Positions 36,181 to 44,941 of a DNA stretch of 64,000 nucleotides are shown here, one piece after another (the stretch's first letter is position 1; every line of letters begins with the position of its first letter). The notes beneath the pieces were generated by a model that worked only from the letters and a program-made list of their open reading frames with translations, was not told the DNA's origin and made no database searches. The position numbers were made by a program, and so were the translations under genes. This DNA comes from an uncultured delta proteobacterium (GTDB lineage: Bacteria > Desulfobacterota > Desulfovibrionia > Desulfovibrionales > Desulfovibrionaceae), in NCBI GenBank assembly GCA_903843965.1, contig CAIMRY010000040.1, positions 1 through 64,000 on the forward strand, in the 5' to 3' direction.

Positions 36181-36954
36181 CTAGTGTGCTCCCTTGCTCT
36201 GGAACACCAGCCCGATGGCCAGGCCGCTCAACAATGCCACGATAGTGGCCAGGATGCCATAGATCAGCGAATGGTTGAAGGCCACATCGGCCAGGGCCGC
36301 CGGAACGCCCACCAGCTCCACCTGCACGTTGCTGCTGCCGCTGGCGGCGAGCTTGCCGTCCTTCAGGGCCAGCACCTCAACCGTGTACGCGCCTGGGGCC
36401 AGCTTCGAGGGCACGGGCATGACCGCGCGGAAGTCCTGGCTGGCGCCCTCGGCCGGGCTCAGGGTCACGGCGGCCTTGACCTCGCGGTACAGGCCTTCCT
36501 CGCGCCGCAGCTTGATCAGCTCCTGGCGGTTGACCGGGGTGTCCTTTTCCGCCGGGGCGATGGCCACGTCCTGGGCCACGCGCTCCAGGCGGTACGGGGC
36601 CGCCGCCGCGCCGATCTCGTCCAGCGGGCGGGAGGCCGCGACCAGATACACCGAGGGCACGTTCTCAATGGTCAGGGAGCCCAGGTTCATCCACAACAGA
36701 CCCAGGGCCTTGCCCTTTTCCTTCATGTGCAGTTCCGAGCGCGCGCCCACGAAGCGCACCACGACATCGCTGCCAGCCGGGGCCTTGCCCGTGACAGTCA
36801 GCTGCGTGCCGTCATAGGTTGCGCCGATGCGCACCGAGGCCGGGCTCACGGCGAAGTCCAGACCCGCAGGCGCAGGCTCCGCCGCGAACAAGGCAGCAGG
36901 ACAGGACAGGAGAATGGCGAACAGGGTGATGAGGCAGAGTTTGATGCCGCGCAT
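36181..36954 (-). CDS. TIGR02186-like membrane-anchored periplasmic protein
   Basis: A 257-aa protein with a Sec signal peptide (LCLITLFAILLSCPAALFA), a beta-rich periplasmic part (VSPASVRIGATYDGTQLTVTGKAPAGSDVVVRFVG, the immunoglobulin-like opening typical of the TIGR02186 group), and one C-terminal membrane helix (about residues 228-250). From memory, this family tends to lie next to TauE/SafE permeases, as it does here (2-nt gap). It probably works with the TauE-like protein as an extracytoplasmic partner or sensor. It is followed 8 nt later by PEP-synthase-like protein A. Confidence 0.75.
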   Translation of the reverse strand: MRGIKLCLITLFAILLSCPAALFAAEPAPAGLDFAVSPASVRIGATYDGTQLTVTGKAPAGSDVVVRFVGARSELHMKEKGKALGLLWMNLGSLTIENVPSVYLVAASRPLDEIGAAAAPYRLERVAQDVAIAPAEKDTPVNRQELIKLRREEGLYREVKAAVTLSPAEGASQDFRAVMPVPSKLAPGAYTVEVLALKDGKLAASGSSNVQVELVGVPAALADVAFNHSLIYGILATIVALLSGLAIGLVFQSKGAH

Positions 36955-36956
36955 GA

Positions 36957-37916
36957 CTAGTGTCCTCCCATGTAGGCCAGCAGAACGCTCGGCTGTGCCA
37001 GCAGGCCGTAAAGCATCTTGCCCATGACCACCAGCACCAGGGTCGCCAGCAGGATCTTCAGCTGGTCGCCGTGCAGGCGCTTGCCGATCTTGGCCCCCAC
37101 CTGCGCGCCGAAGGACGAGCCCAGGAGCAGGATCAGCGCCAGGACGAAGTCCACGGTGTGGTTCTCCACGGACTGCATGATGGTCACGTTGATGCAGGTG
37201 AACAAGATCTGGAACAGGCTGGTGCCCACCACCACATGCATGGGCATGCGCAGCAGGTAGACCATGACCGGGACCATGATGAAGCCGCCGCCCACGCCCA
37301 TGATGGCCGCGAGCACGCCGACCAGCACGCCCAGCACCAGGGGCATGAGCACGGACAGGCGGATGCCGGAGCGCGGGAAGTCCATCTGCCAGGGCATGGC
37401 CTTGATGCAGCGCGCGTAGGCCGATTCCTTTTTGGGCTTGGCCGGTTCGGCGCTTTCCGCCTGGGGCTTGGCCGGCTTCTTGTTCTTGCGCAGGGCCTGC
37501 AGGCTCTCCAGGAACATGTAGCCGCCGACAAAGCCGAGCATGAGCACGTAGGTGATGTTGATCAAGAAGTCCGCGTTGCCCATGGCCCGCAATATCTTGA
37601 TGACCTGGACGCCGAGCGTGCCGCCGAGAACGCCGCCCACCAGCAGCAGCAGGCCCATCTTGAAGTCCACATTGCCCATTTTGAAATGCGCCAATGTGCC
37701 GGAGGTGGACGCCCCCACGATCTGGTTGGAGTCCGACGCCGCAGCCACGGTGGGCGGAATGCCCATCATGATCAAGAGCGGCGTCATCAAAAAGCCCCCG
37801 CCGACACCGAAGATGCCGGAAAGCAGGCCGACCGCAACGCCCAGGCCCAGGACTGCGACCACGTTGACGCTGTTGCCAGCGATGGGAAGGTAGAGATGCA
37901 GCGGTATGGCCATCAA
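36957..37916 (-). CDS. TauE/SafE-family permease
   Basis: A 319-aa inner-membrane protein of the TauE/SafE (sulfite exporter) family with about 8 helices in two repeated halves. The halves carry the family signatures LSGIFGVGGGFLMTPLLIMMGIPP and LAAIMGVGGGFIMVPVMVYLLRMP. A charged cytoplasmic loop of about 50 residues (KNKKPAKPQAESAEPAKPKKES) separates them. Members move sulfite, sulfoacetate or other organosulfur anions. In a sulfate reducer a sulfur oxyanion is a plausible but unproven substrate. It directly abuts usp and the TIGR02186-like gene. Confidence 0.88.
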   Translation of the reverse strand: MMAIPLHLYLPIAGNSVNVVAVLGLGVAVGLLSGIFGVGGGFLMTPLLIMMGIPPTVAAASDSNQIVGASTSGTLAHFKMGNVDFKMGLLLLVGGVLGGTLGVQVIKILRAMGNADFLINITYVLMLGFVGGYMFLESLQALRKNKKPAKPQAESAEPAKPKKESAYARCIKAMPWQMDFPRSGIRLSVLMPLVLGVLVGVLAAIMGVGGGFIMVPVMVYLLRMPMHVVVGTSLFQILFTCINVTIMQSVENHTVDFVLALILLLGSSFGAQVGAKIGKRLHGDQLKILLATLVLVVMGKMLYGLLAQPSVLLAYMGGH

Positions 37917-38360
37917 TTACCCCTTGTGCGTCTGAAGGTTCACGTTCTTTTTCGGGGAAACCACTTCCACTCGGCAGGAGACGCGGTGGCGTATCCTCTG
38001 CAACCAGGACGACTCCGCATCCTGGGACCGGCCGTCCCCACGACCGTCCCCGTCCATGGCCTCGACCACCAGCAAGGTGGTCCTGTCATGCTCCACAAAA
38101 CGGATCACCTCTTCCTCGAAGCCCCCCTCGGCCACGAAGTGCTGGATGCGCACGCCTTCTGATTTGGCGGCCTCGATGCGCAGCTCCAGGCGGTTCTTCA
38201 CTGCGTCTTCCTGACGAGGGGCAGCTGCGCCCGCCTGCTGGGGCGGCACAACCCGCAGCACGGAAACCCGCGCGTCGATGCGCCCAGCCAGGGCAATGGA
38301 CCGGGACAAGGCCTCCCAGCCCCCGTGCGTGCCGTCCATGCAGACAAGAATCCGTTCCAT
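37917..38360 (-). CDS. Universal stress protein family
   Basis: A 147-aa UspA-fold protein (MERILVCMDGTHGGWEALSRSIALAGRIDARVSVLRVV...VKNRLELRIEAAKSEGVRIQHFVAEGGFEEEVIRFVEHDRTTLLVVEAM). The usual ATP-binding G-x2-G-x9-G-S/T pattern near the C terminus is replaced by a glycine/aspartate-rich insert (GDGRGDGRSQDAESS), so nucleotide binding is doubtful. It is the first gene of the operon, about 20 nt after the predicted sigma54 transcription start, with GGGGAG as ribosome-binding site. Confidence 0.85.
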   Translation of the reverse strand: MERILVCMDGTHGGWEALSRSIALAGRIDARVSVLRVVPPQQAGAAAPRQEDAVKNRLELRIEAAKSEGVRIQHFVAEGGFEEEVIRFVEHDRTTLLVVEAMDGDGRGDGRSQDAESSWLQRIRHRVSCRVEVVSPKKNVNLQTHKG

Positions 38361-38391
38361 GTGTCTCCCCTGCTCGAATACTCCCCCCTAA

Positions 38392-38407
38392 AGCAACGGC
38401 GGTGCCA
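38392..38407 (-). promoter_or_regulatory. Sigma54 (-24/-12) promoter of the usp-tauE-dikinase operon
   Basis: On the minus strand the sequence is TGGCAC (38407-38402), 5 nt, then TTGCT (38396-38392), matching the sigma54 consensus TGGCAC-N5-TTGCW at every defined position. The predicted start is near 38381, about 20 nt before the usp ATG. A sigma54-dependent response regulator is encoded in the divergent operon. Confidence 0.88.
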
Positions 38408-38482
38408 GTGCATGCAACACGCTAGAATACTGCAATATATATTCACAGCCTGAGCGTTTCCACGCATTTTCACGCCCCCCCT

Positions 38483-38505
38483 CGTTCCACATCGGAACGC
38501 TCCGG
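38483..38505. promoter_or_regulatory. Candidate enhancer site for the sigma54 regulator
   Basis: An inverted repeat CGTTCC / GGAACG with a 5-nt centre (38483-38499) overlaps CGGAACGCTCCGG (38493-38505). It is centred about 110 nt upstream of the predicted sigma54 start, the usual distance for an activator site. The 13-mer recurs in inverse orientation at 32946-32959 inside the operon. It also lies upstream of the kinase gene and could serve both directions. Confidence 0.45.
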
Positions 38506-38657
38506 GAGCCCTTCTCCAGGCCTTGTGTCGATTTGAAACAGGCGTATACACGGTGCAGGCCGGAGGCGGCTGTTTCCGGCCCGCGCCCGTGGAACGATGC
38601 TTGCTCAAAGCCCGGCAGGCGCGGCGATGGGCGCGCCGCAACCCGAGCAGGAGAGCC

Positions 38658-40151
38658 ATGACCATGACCGGACGCGCGCCTTCGCAGAGCCCCGCCTTTC
38701 CCTCCCGGGAAGGCACGCTGTTGAACTTCTTCCGCTCCATCAAGGGCAAGATGTTTCTGGTCTTCGCCCTGACCTTTCTTTCGGCCGGGCTGTTGACCGT
38801 GCTCAACCTCTTCACCATGGACACGGTGAAGGGTCGGCTTTTGATGGGCGAACGCTACGAGTTCCTCCTGGAGAACATCCTGGAGGTGCGCCGCTTCGAG
38901 AAAAACTTCCTGCTCTACGGCGACGGCGCAAGCATCGAGGAGGGCAACACCTACCTGGCCCGGGTGGACGAGCTGGTGGCCGAGCTGGCCCCGGACATCG
39001 CCGCCGTGGCCGGGCCGAAGGACTTCAAGTCCTTTGAGGGCGTGCTGCTGGCCTACGAGGCCTCGGTGCGCTCCTTTGCCGCAGGCAGCAGCCCCAACCG
39101 CCTGGAACGCGAGGAGGTGCGCGCGCGCGGCAAGGTCCTGGTGGACTTCGCCCAGAAGATCATCCAGACCAAGCGCGCGCGCATCCACAGCACGCTGGAG
39201 CGGGCCTCGGTGCTGCCCTTCGCCTACCTGGCCGTGTTCCTGCTGCTCATGGTCGTCATCATCAAGCTCATCTCGCGCGGGATGCTGCGCCCGCTGGACG
39301 TCATCCGCGTGACCACGGAGCGCGTGGCCAGGGGCGACTTCAGCCCCATCCCGCCGGACCCCGGCCAGATGGGCGAGATCGCCGGGCTCATGGGCGCCTT
39401 CAACCGCATGGCCCACGAGCTGGAGGCCAACCAGGAGGACCTGCTCCAGGCCCGCAAGATCGCCGCCCTGGGCACCTTCACTGCGGGCATCGCCCATGAG
39501 CTGAACAACCCGCTGAACAACATCTCCCTCACGGCCGAGGCCTTCATGGAGGTCCACGGCGACGAGTTGGACGAGGACGGCACGGAGATGCTCGCCGACA
39601 TCACCACCCAGGCCGAGCGCGCCAGCGAGATCGTGAAGAACCTGCTGGACTTCTCGCGCACCGAGCACCCGACCTTCGTCAGCCTGGCCCCGGAGGACAT
39701 CGTGCGCAGCACCGTGGCCCTGGTGCGCAACCAGGTCATGCTCTCCGGGGTGCGCCTGGAGGTCAACGTGCCGGACCACCTGCCCGCAGTCCTGGGCGAC
39801 CTGCGCACCCTGCAGCAGGTGTTCATGAACCTGCTGGTCAACGCCATGCAGGCCACCCCGCCCGAGGGCGTCATCACCCTCCTGGCCGGAACCGACCGCA
39901 GCGGTGACTTTGTCCGCTTCGAGGTGCGCGACACCGGCTCCGGCATCCCGCCCGAGGCGTTGCAGCACATCTTCGAGCCGTTTTTCACCACAAAAGAAGT
40001 GGGCCGGGGCACGGGCCTGGGCCTGGCCGTGACCTACGCCATCATCAAGCGGCACGGCGGCCGCATCGACGTGAAAAGCGAACCGGGCCAGGGCACCGTG
40101 TTCAGCGTGTTTTTGCCGCAGGCCAGGGTCGATGCATACACCGATGCGTAA
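38658..40151 (+). CDS. Membrane sensor histidine kinase
   Basis: A 497-aa two-component kinase. A first membrane helix (about 32-52, MFLVFALTFLSAGLLTVLNLF), a periplasmic helical sensor of about 130 residues (including EVRRFEKNFLLYGD, typical of methyl-accepting-like helical-bundle sensors), a second helix (about 189-210), HAMP, then HisKA with His280 in AGIAHELNNPLN, N box NLLVNAMQA, G1 DTGSGIPP, F box FEPFFTTK and G2 GRGTGLGLAV. ATG 38658 follows AGGAG; the longer upstream frame crosses the regulatory region. It is followed 45 nt later by its sigma54 response regulator. The stop lies in a 12-bp tandem repeat. Confidence 0.92.
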   Translation: MTMTGRAPSQSPAFPSREGTLLNFFRSIKGKMFLVFALTFLSAGLLTVLNLFTMDTVKGRLLMGERYEFLLENILEVRRFEKNFLLYGDGASIEEGNTYLARVDELVAELAPDIAAVAGPKDFKSFEGVLLAYEASVRSFAAGSSPNRLEREEVRARGKVLVDFAQKIIQTKRARIHSTLERASVLPFAYLAVFLLLMVVIIKLISRGMLRPLDVIRVTTERVARGDFSPIPPDPGQMGEIAGLMGAFNRMAHELEANQEDLLQARKIAALGTFTAGIAHELNNPLNNISLTAEAFMEVHGDELDEDGTEMLADITTQAERASEIVKNLLDFSRTEHPTFVSLAPEDIVRSTVALVRNQVMLSGVRLEVNVPDHLPAVLGDLRTLQQVFMNLLVNAMQATPPEGVITLLAGTDRSGDFVRFEVRDTGSGIPPEALQHIFEPFFTTKEVGRGTGLGLAVTYAIIKRHGGRIDVKSEPGQGTVFSVFLPQARVDAYTDA

Positions 40152-40167
40152 ACCGATGCATAAACCC
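40132..40167 (+). repeat. 12-bp tandem repeat over the kinase stop codon
   Basis: Three units of a 12-bp repeat (CGATGCATACAC, CGATGCGTAAAC, CGATGCATAAAC) span the last codons and stop of the kinase gene. The stop TAA (40149-40151) was created by single changes in the second unit, so loss or gain of a unit would alter the C terminus. Confidence 0.75.
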
Positions 40168-40196
40168 GGGGGCGCGCTGCCAGGGGGGACGCAGGC

Positions 40197-41543
40197 ATGA
40201 AGCAGGCCAGAATCGCGGTGGTGGACGACGAGACGGTGGTCTGCCGCCGCTTGAGCCAGATGCTGGCCCGCGACGGGCACGACGTGGAGGCCTTCACCAC
40301 CGCGCGCGCCTTTCTGGAGCGCATGCACGAGCGGCCCTTTGACGTGGTCTTTCTGGACCTGCGCCTGCCGGACATGGACGGCCTGGAGGTGCTGCCCAAG
40401 ATCAAGACCCTGCGCAGCGAGACCGAGGTCATCATCGTCACCGGGCACGGCGCCATCGACACGGCCATCGAGGCCATCAAGGAGGGCGCATACCACTACG
40501 TGAACAAACCGGTGAAGCTGGCCGAGATCCGCGTGCTGGCCAAGGGCGCGCTGGAGAAGGTCTCCATGCGCCTGGAGAACCTGCGCCTGCGCGAGGCGCT
40601 GAAGGGCGGCGGCGGGCTCTCGGCCTTCATCGGCACCAGCCCGGCCCTGCAACAGGTCTTCTCGCTCATCCGCAAGGTTGCGCCCGTGGACTGCAACGTG
40701 CTCATCCAGGGCGCCAGCGGCACGGGCAAGGCTCTGGCCGCGCGGGCCATCCACCAGTCCAGCCCCAGGGCTGAGCGGCCTTTGGTCAGCTTCAACTGCG
40801 GCGGCTTCACCGAGGAGCTCATCGGCAGCGAGCTCTTCGGGCACGAGCGCGGGGCCTTCACCGGGGCCACGGCCACCAAGATCGGCCTGTTCGAGTCCGC
40901 CGGAGGCGGCACGGTGTTCCTGGACGAAATCGGCGAGATGCCGCTGTCCATGCAGGTCAAGCTGCTGCACGTGATCCAGGAGAAGCGCATCCTGCGGGTG
41001 GGCGGCGTGCGCCCCATCGACCTGGACATCCGCATCATCGCCGCCACCAACAAGGACCTGAAGCACGAGGTGGCCCAGGGCGCCTTCCGCGAGGACCTCT
41101 ACTTCCGCCTCAACGTGGTCAGCATCACCCTGCCGCCCCTGTGCGACCACCGCGAGGACATCCCGCTTCTGGCCCGGCACTTCCTGGAGAAGTACGGCCT
41201 GGCCTTCCGCAAGGCCGTGGCCGCCATCCATCCCCTGGCCATGCAGATCCTGAACAACTACAGCTACCCCGGCAATGTGCGCGAGCTGGAGAACATCATC
41301 GAGCGCGCCGTGGCCCTGGCCGAAGGCGACCAGATCAGGCCTCAGGACCTGCCCCAGGACCTGCAGGAGCTGGAGTTCGACACCATGGAGGGCGAGGGCT
41401 TGCTCACCCTGGAGGAGCTGGAGAAGCGCTACATCGCCCGGGTGCTGGAAAAGACGCGCTTCAACAAGGGCCTCACGGCCCAGATTCTGGACGTGCCCCG
41501 GACCACCCTCTGGCGCAAGCTCAAGAGCTACGGGCTGGAATAG
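40197..41543 (+). CDS. Sigma54-dependent response regulator (NtrC-type)
   Basis: A 448-aa regulator: receiver (D10/D11, phospho-acceptor D54, K in NKPVKL), AAA+ domain with Walker [22 protein letters not shown] (sigma54 contact loop), FLDEIGEMP, and a C-terminal Fis-type helix-turn-helix ([25 protein letters not shown]). The residue after GTGK is Ala where Glu is usual. It pairs with the kinase just upstream. The divergent operon has a sigma54 promoter, so this protein is the obvious activator of usp-tauE and the PEP-synthase-like genes. Confidence 0.93.
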   Translation: MKQARIAVVDDETVVCRRLSQMLARDGHDVEAFTTARAFLERMHERPFDVVFLDLRLPDMDGLEVLPKIKTLRSETEVIIVTGHGAIDTAIEAIKEGAYHYVNKPVKLAEIRVLAKGALEKVSMRLENLRLREALKGGGGLSAFIGTSPALQQVFSLIRKVAPVDCNVLIQGASGTGKALAARAIHQSSPRAERPLVSFNCGGFTEELIGSELFGHERGAFTGATATKIGLFESAGGGTVFLDEIGEMPLSMQVKLLHVIQEKRILRVGGVRPIDLDIRIIAATNKDLKHEVAQGAFREDLYFRLNVVSITLPPLCDHREDIPLLARHFLEKYGLAFRKAVAAIHPLAMQILNNYSYPGNVRELENIIERAVALAEGDQIRPQDLPQDLQELEFDTMEGEGLLTLEELEKRYIARVLEKTRFNKGLTAQILDVPRTTLWRKLKSYGLE

Positions 41544-42153
41544 CCCTGCGGGCCGGGGCGCTGGACGAGAGCGTTTCCCCATCCGGAGCGCCAGCTTTTC
41601 AGGCGAACGCGCCGCCACGCGCGGATGGCGCTCCCGCTGACGGCAGGCCCCGGCGCTTCTGCACCGTTTGCCTCTCCACAGCCTGCACGCTGACCGGACC
41701 GTCGCGACTCAAGATGCGCACCGCCTTCCGGCGCACCCCCGGTCACCACTCGGCCCCCCTCTCCGCACCGCCGCTGCAATAATTCCCCAGGATTTTGGGG
41801 TCGACGTTTCGCCCAGGGTGCTGCGGTCCGCCACGCACCACCCGCGCCGGTCATTCCGCTTATGCGCCTGACTGCGCACCGTCCAGGCCGCGCGACTGAG
41901 GAGCCCTTTCCGCCCCGCCCGGCAACGCGGCGGACGGCCCGCCTGCCCCGGTTCCGGCGACCGGAAAAACATTCTGCGCCAGCCCCCAAACCGCCTGCCC
42001 GCCGTCGGCAACGGGTGGCTGCGGCTTTCCCGCACCCCCATGCAGACGTTCAACAATCAAACCGGAATCAAGCGCACCTGAGGCCTAATGATGTTCCGTT
42101 TTCAGCCGACAAGAAGGTCTGACCATCAACCCCCGGACCAAGGAAGGTTCCCC
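41544..42153 (+). other. Intergenic region without recognisable features
   Basis: About 610 nt after the sigma54 regulator. Open frames on both strands are short and GC-driven. A TTCCGG/CCGGAA hairpin near 41955 has no T-run in the correct place. I see no RNA gene or convincing operator. Confidence 0.4.
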
Positions 42154-42348
42154 ATGTCACCGACCATGAATCACACGCTGGCCCTGCTGTTTCCCTCCGA
42201 TGAACTTTTCGCGCAGTATTGCGCAGATTATGCCGTGACCCTGACCACCAACTGGGTTGCAAGCGAGGGCGACGGGCTGCCGCTTGAGGCCACGCTGGAG
42301 GCCTGCCAGCTTCAGGCTGTGCGCCGCGCCGAGCTGCCGCTCCCGTAA
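42154..42348 (+). CDS. Small protein of unknown function
   Basis: A possible 64-aa protein (MSPTMNHTLALLFPSDELFAQYCADYAVTLTTNW...). The support is a good ribosome-binding site (AAGGAAGG) 7 nt before ATG 42154 and an amino-acid composition less arginine/proline-rich than the surrounding shadow frames. I recognise no family. It has no membrane helix or signal peptide and may be soluble. It lies alone between the sigma54 regulator and a BON-domain gene of opposite strand. Confidence 0.45.
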   Translation: MSPTMNHTLALLFPSDELFAQYCADYAVTLTTNWVASEGDGLPLEATLEACQLQAVRRAELPLP

Positions 42349-42489
42349 GCCGGATTTGAGCCCAGGCTGCGTGCCCCGGGGCTGGCTCTGGAGCCTGCTC
42401 GGGCCTGCCGCAAAGCAATCCGGCCATGCCAACGCTCTTCCGCCTGACAACCGCCCGGCGCGCCCGGCGCGCAGGCGCGCGGCAGGGAA

Positions 42490-42792
42490 CTAGCTCCCCG
42501 AGCGTATCGAGATGCGGTTCTCCACAGACTGCACGCCCTGAATCCCGCCGACAATCTCCACCGCGCGCCGCACCTGCGCGTATTCGTGCGTGAACCCGCC
42601 GAGAATCACCACACCATCAAAGGTTTTGACATCCACCTGGACGTTGCTGAGCTGGAATTCCCTGGCCAGCGCCGCATTGACGGCCCTGGTGAGCGCGAGG
42701 TCGCCAGCCTTCGCTGGCGCACGGCTGCGTGCAATTATAATCGCCAGCACCACCAGGACGATGAACAGAATGAAGGCTGTTTGCGCGTTCAT
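42490..42792 (-). CDS. BON-domain membrane-anchored protein
   Basis: A 100-aa protein with an N-terminal membrane anchor (TAFILFIVLVVLAIIIA) and a single BON domain (DLALTRAVNAALAREFQLSNVQVDVKTFDGVVILGGFTHEYAQVRRAVEIVGGIQGVQSVENRI). The alternation dVxtxxGxVxLxGxV...A..iagxixGVxxVxN is the BON hallmark. BON domains are thought to bind phospholipid or interact with envelope proteins. ATG 42792 is preferred over an upstream frame. Exact function unknown. Confidence 0.8.
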   Translation of the reverse strand: MNAQTAFILFIVLVVLAIIIARSRAPAKAGDLALTRAVNAALAREFQLSNVQVDVKTFDGVVILGGFTHEYAQVRRAVEIVGGIQGVQSVENRISIRSGS

Positions 42793-42900
42793 GTTTTCCC
42801 GCCAGCTGTGTTTGCAGTATGCACCGGCACTGACCGCATCCTTATCCTTGGCGCGGGGTTCCCGGCGTGAAAGCGCGCGCCCCAAGCGTGGGGCCCGGCC

Positions 42901-42992
42901 GATGCAGACTGTGGAGAATGGCCAGGAACGCCTGGGGAAAGCCTATCTTTACAGTTTACGAAAGCCAACGTGTACGCGAAAGTGTACACAAT
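42901..42992 (+). repeat. Relic attachment site and left arm, like the element's left end
   Basis: These 92 nt align with 45061-45152, the left end of the integrated element, at roughly three quarters of positions. Both start GATGCAGA followed by GAGAATGGCC and end with two GTGTACRC motifs (here 42970-42977 and 42982-42989). It also resembles the end of mnmE. It is probably the left end of an older, related insertion. Confidence 0.6.
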
Positions 42993-43264
42993 AGGATGAG
43001 GCTGCCCATATATTCGTCCATCAAAACCTCCCGACCATTCCAATTCTTTCCACTTCTAGAATTGCCCGGCGCCTCTCACGCACCGGCGCGCACCCGCGCG
43101 TACTGTTGTCTGAAAGTCCCTATTCTTGGTGCGGAATCCGCCTGATTCACCTTGTAGCCTTGCCCTGTTTACGTTTGACCGGAGTAATTTTCGGGGTCCT
43201 CCACCCGCGCCAAACGGAGTGGCGGTCGACGGAATGCACCGGGGGGACGCTACGGGCGAAGGAT

Positions 43265-44710
43265 TCAGCCGGGCTTTCGCAGGACCAGGGCCAACCCTTG
43301 CACGGGCTGGTCATCGCGGTATTCGTGCACGCCTTCCACGCTGGCGCAGACCTCGAAACCCGCCTGGGCCGCGCGCGCCAACACATTCTCGCGCCCGTGC
43401 CGGTAATAGGCTGCGGGGCTCAGGTCATACCCCCCGCCGTCCTGTGGAAAAACAGTAAACGCAAGGAGCCCGCCGGGCTTGAGCGCCCCAGAGGCGGCAG
43501 CCAGCACCGGGCCAAGCTCGCCGAGGTAGATGAACACCGCAGCGGCCAGGATCAGGTCGTACTCGGCCCGGAACCCAGCCAGGTGCTCGACCACCTCGGC
43601 CTCGTCCAGGCGGTCGTAAAGCCCAGTGGCCTTGGCCAGCTTCAGCATGGCCGGGGAAAAGTCCATCCCGTCCAGGCGGCGGGCCAGAGGCCGCAACAGG
43701 GGGCCGCACAGGCCGCTGCCGCATCCGGCGTCAAGAACCGCGTCGAACACGGTGAGGCCCGGCCCCTCGTCGAGCACCCCGTCCAGGGCCCGGGACAGCA
43801 ATTCCGGCCCCGGATAGCCGCGCCCGGATGCCTTCCTGCTCCCGCTCCACAGCCTGGCCTGCCCCTCGTACAGGCCGCGCACCCAGGCCAGGGGAGCGCG
43901 CACCGGAGTGGCGGCCTCGCCCAGAAGCACCAGTTGCGCCACCGCCCCGTAGGAGTCCTCGGGGTCAAGCTCCAGGCAGCGCCGAAAGTTCGCTGCTGCG
44001 TCAGGGACGTCGTTTCGGGCCACGCACGCGCGCCCGCAGAGAAACGCCCGCCAGGCGGACTCAGGCTCAAGCCGCCCCGCCGCCTCAAGCTCCCGAACCG
44101 CCTCGGCCAGCCGCCCGGCATCGATCAAGAGCTCGGCCAGCTCCAGCCGGGCCAGGCAGTACTCCGGCTCCAGCTCCACTGCCTTGGCGCAGGCCGCCGC
44201 AGCCTCCTCCCCCCGGCCCAGGGACTTGAGCGCCCAGGTGGTGTGCAGCAACACGCTCGGGTCGTCCGGCGCCAGGGCCAGGGCCTGGGCAAACCACGCC
44301 AAAGCGTTCTCCGGGCGGCCCAGGTCGAACTCAAGCAATCCCAGGGCCTGCCGAGGCCCGGCAAGGGCAGGGCCGCACTCCGCCGCGCGCGCGAAACTCA
44401 AGGCGGCTTCCTCAGTGAGGCCCTGGGCCAGCAAGGCCCGGCCAAGGTCCAGATGGGCTTCTGGCAAGTAGGGCCGCACGGCAAGGGCCCTGCCGATGAG
44501 CTCCGCCCCGGCCTCGGCATCACCGGCCTCCAGGGCGCACACACCCAGCAGGTGCAAGGCGCCGCCATGCTCCGGCTGAAGCGCGAGGATTTCCCGGCAG
44601 AAGGCCTCCGCCCGCTGGTCCAGGCCCTGCTCGTGGAGCGAGAGGGCAACGCGGTGCAGCCTTTCGATCATGTCCGGGCTGCTCTGGGCCGCTTCTTGAC
44701 CATGTTTCAT
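43265..44710 (-). CDS. TPR-repeat class I methyltransferase
   Basis: A 481-aa protein. Residues about 10-265 are six or so tetratricopeptide repeats (EILALQPEHGGALHLLGVCALEAGDAEAGAELI, PEAHLDLGRALLAQGLTEEAALSFARA and so on). Residues about 310-480 are a SAM-dependent methyltransferase: motif I VLDAGCGSGLCGPLL, then LDGMDFSPAMLKLA, DLILAAAVFIYLGEL, and LKPGGLLAFTVF. ATG 44710 follows GGAGG. The fusion is seen in many environmental bacteria with unknown substrates. It sits between the relic attachment site (42901) and the left end of the element (45046), so it could be cargo of an older insertion, although its base composition resembles the chromosome. Confidence 0.85.
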   Translation of the reverse strand: MKHGQEAAQSSPDMIERLHRVALSLHEQGLDQRAEAFCREILALQPEHGGALHLLGVCALEAGDAEAGAELIGRALAVRPYLPEAHLDLGRALLAQGLTEEAALSFARAAECGPALAGPRQALGLLEFDLGRPENALAWFAQALALAPDDPSVLLHTTWALKSLGRGEEAAAACAKAVELEPEYCLARLELAELLIDAGRLAEAVRELEAAGRLEPESAWRAFLCGRACVARNDVPDAAANFRRCLELDPEDSYGAVAQLVLLGEAATPVRAPLAWVRGLYEGQARLWSGSRKASGRGYPGPELLSRALDGVLDEGPGLTVFDAVLDAGCGSGLCGPLLRPLARRLDGMDFSPAMLKLAKATGLYDRLDEAEVVEHLAGFRAEYDLILAAAVFIYLGELGPVLAAASGALKPGGLLAFTVFPQDGGGYDLSPAAYYRHGRENVLARAAQAGFEVCASVEGVHEYRDDQPVQGLALVLRKPG

Positions 44711-44941
44711 CTGGCCTCCGGAAGTATGCTGCGGGCAGCCGGACGGGGGGCTCACGGCACTGGTGGCGCGCGTCCCTTGGTGTGGCAGTGGATGTGCCTA
44801 CTGCATCTTGGTTTCAATTTTCCTGCAAGGCAAGTGGTAATCACGAGGGGCCCGCGTCATTTACAAGTCCGTCAGGCTCACCATCTCGCCGCTCATTTTG
44901 AGCGCGATTTCCAGATAGTCGTTCACCACCACACAAACAAG

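Noticed and set aside
33473-36184. A 903-aa open frame on the plus strand opposite PEP-synthase-like protein A
   Set aside because: It is antisense to a clear gene, its protein is rich in His/Gln/Gly/Val as expected from the complement of GC3-rich codons, and it has no ribosome-binding site or family match.
41950-41975. TTCCGG-CGA-CCGGAA hairpin considered as a terminator of the sigma54 regulator
   Set aside because: The T-run is on the wrong side for the minus strand and absent on the plus strand, and it lies over 400 nt from the gene end.
42868-42900. GCCCC-AAGCGT-GGGGC hairpin left of the relic attachment site considered as a terminator
   Set aside because: No T-run follows on either strand. 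It may be fortuitous in GC-rich DNA.
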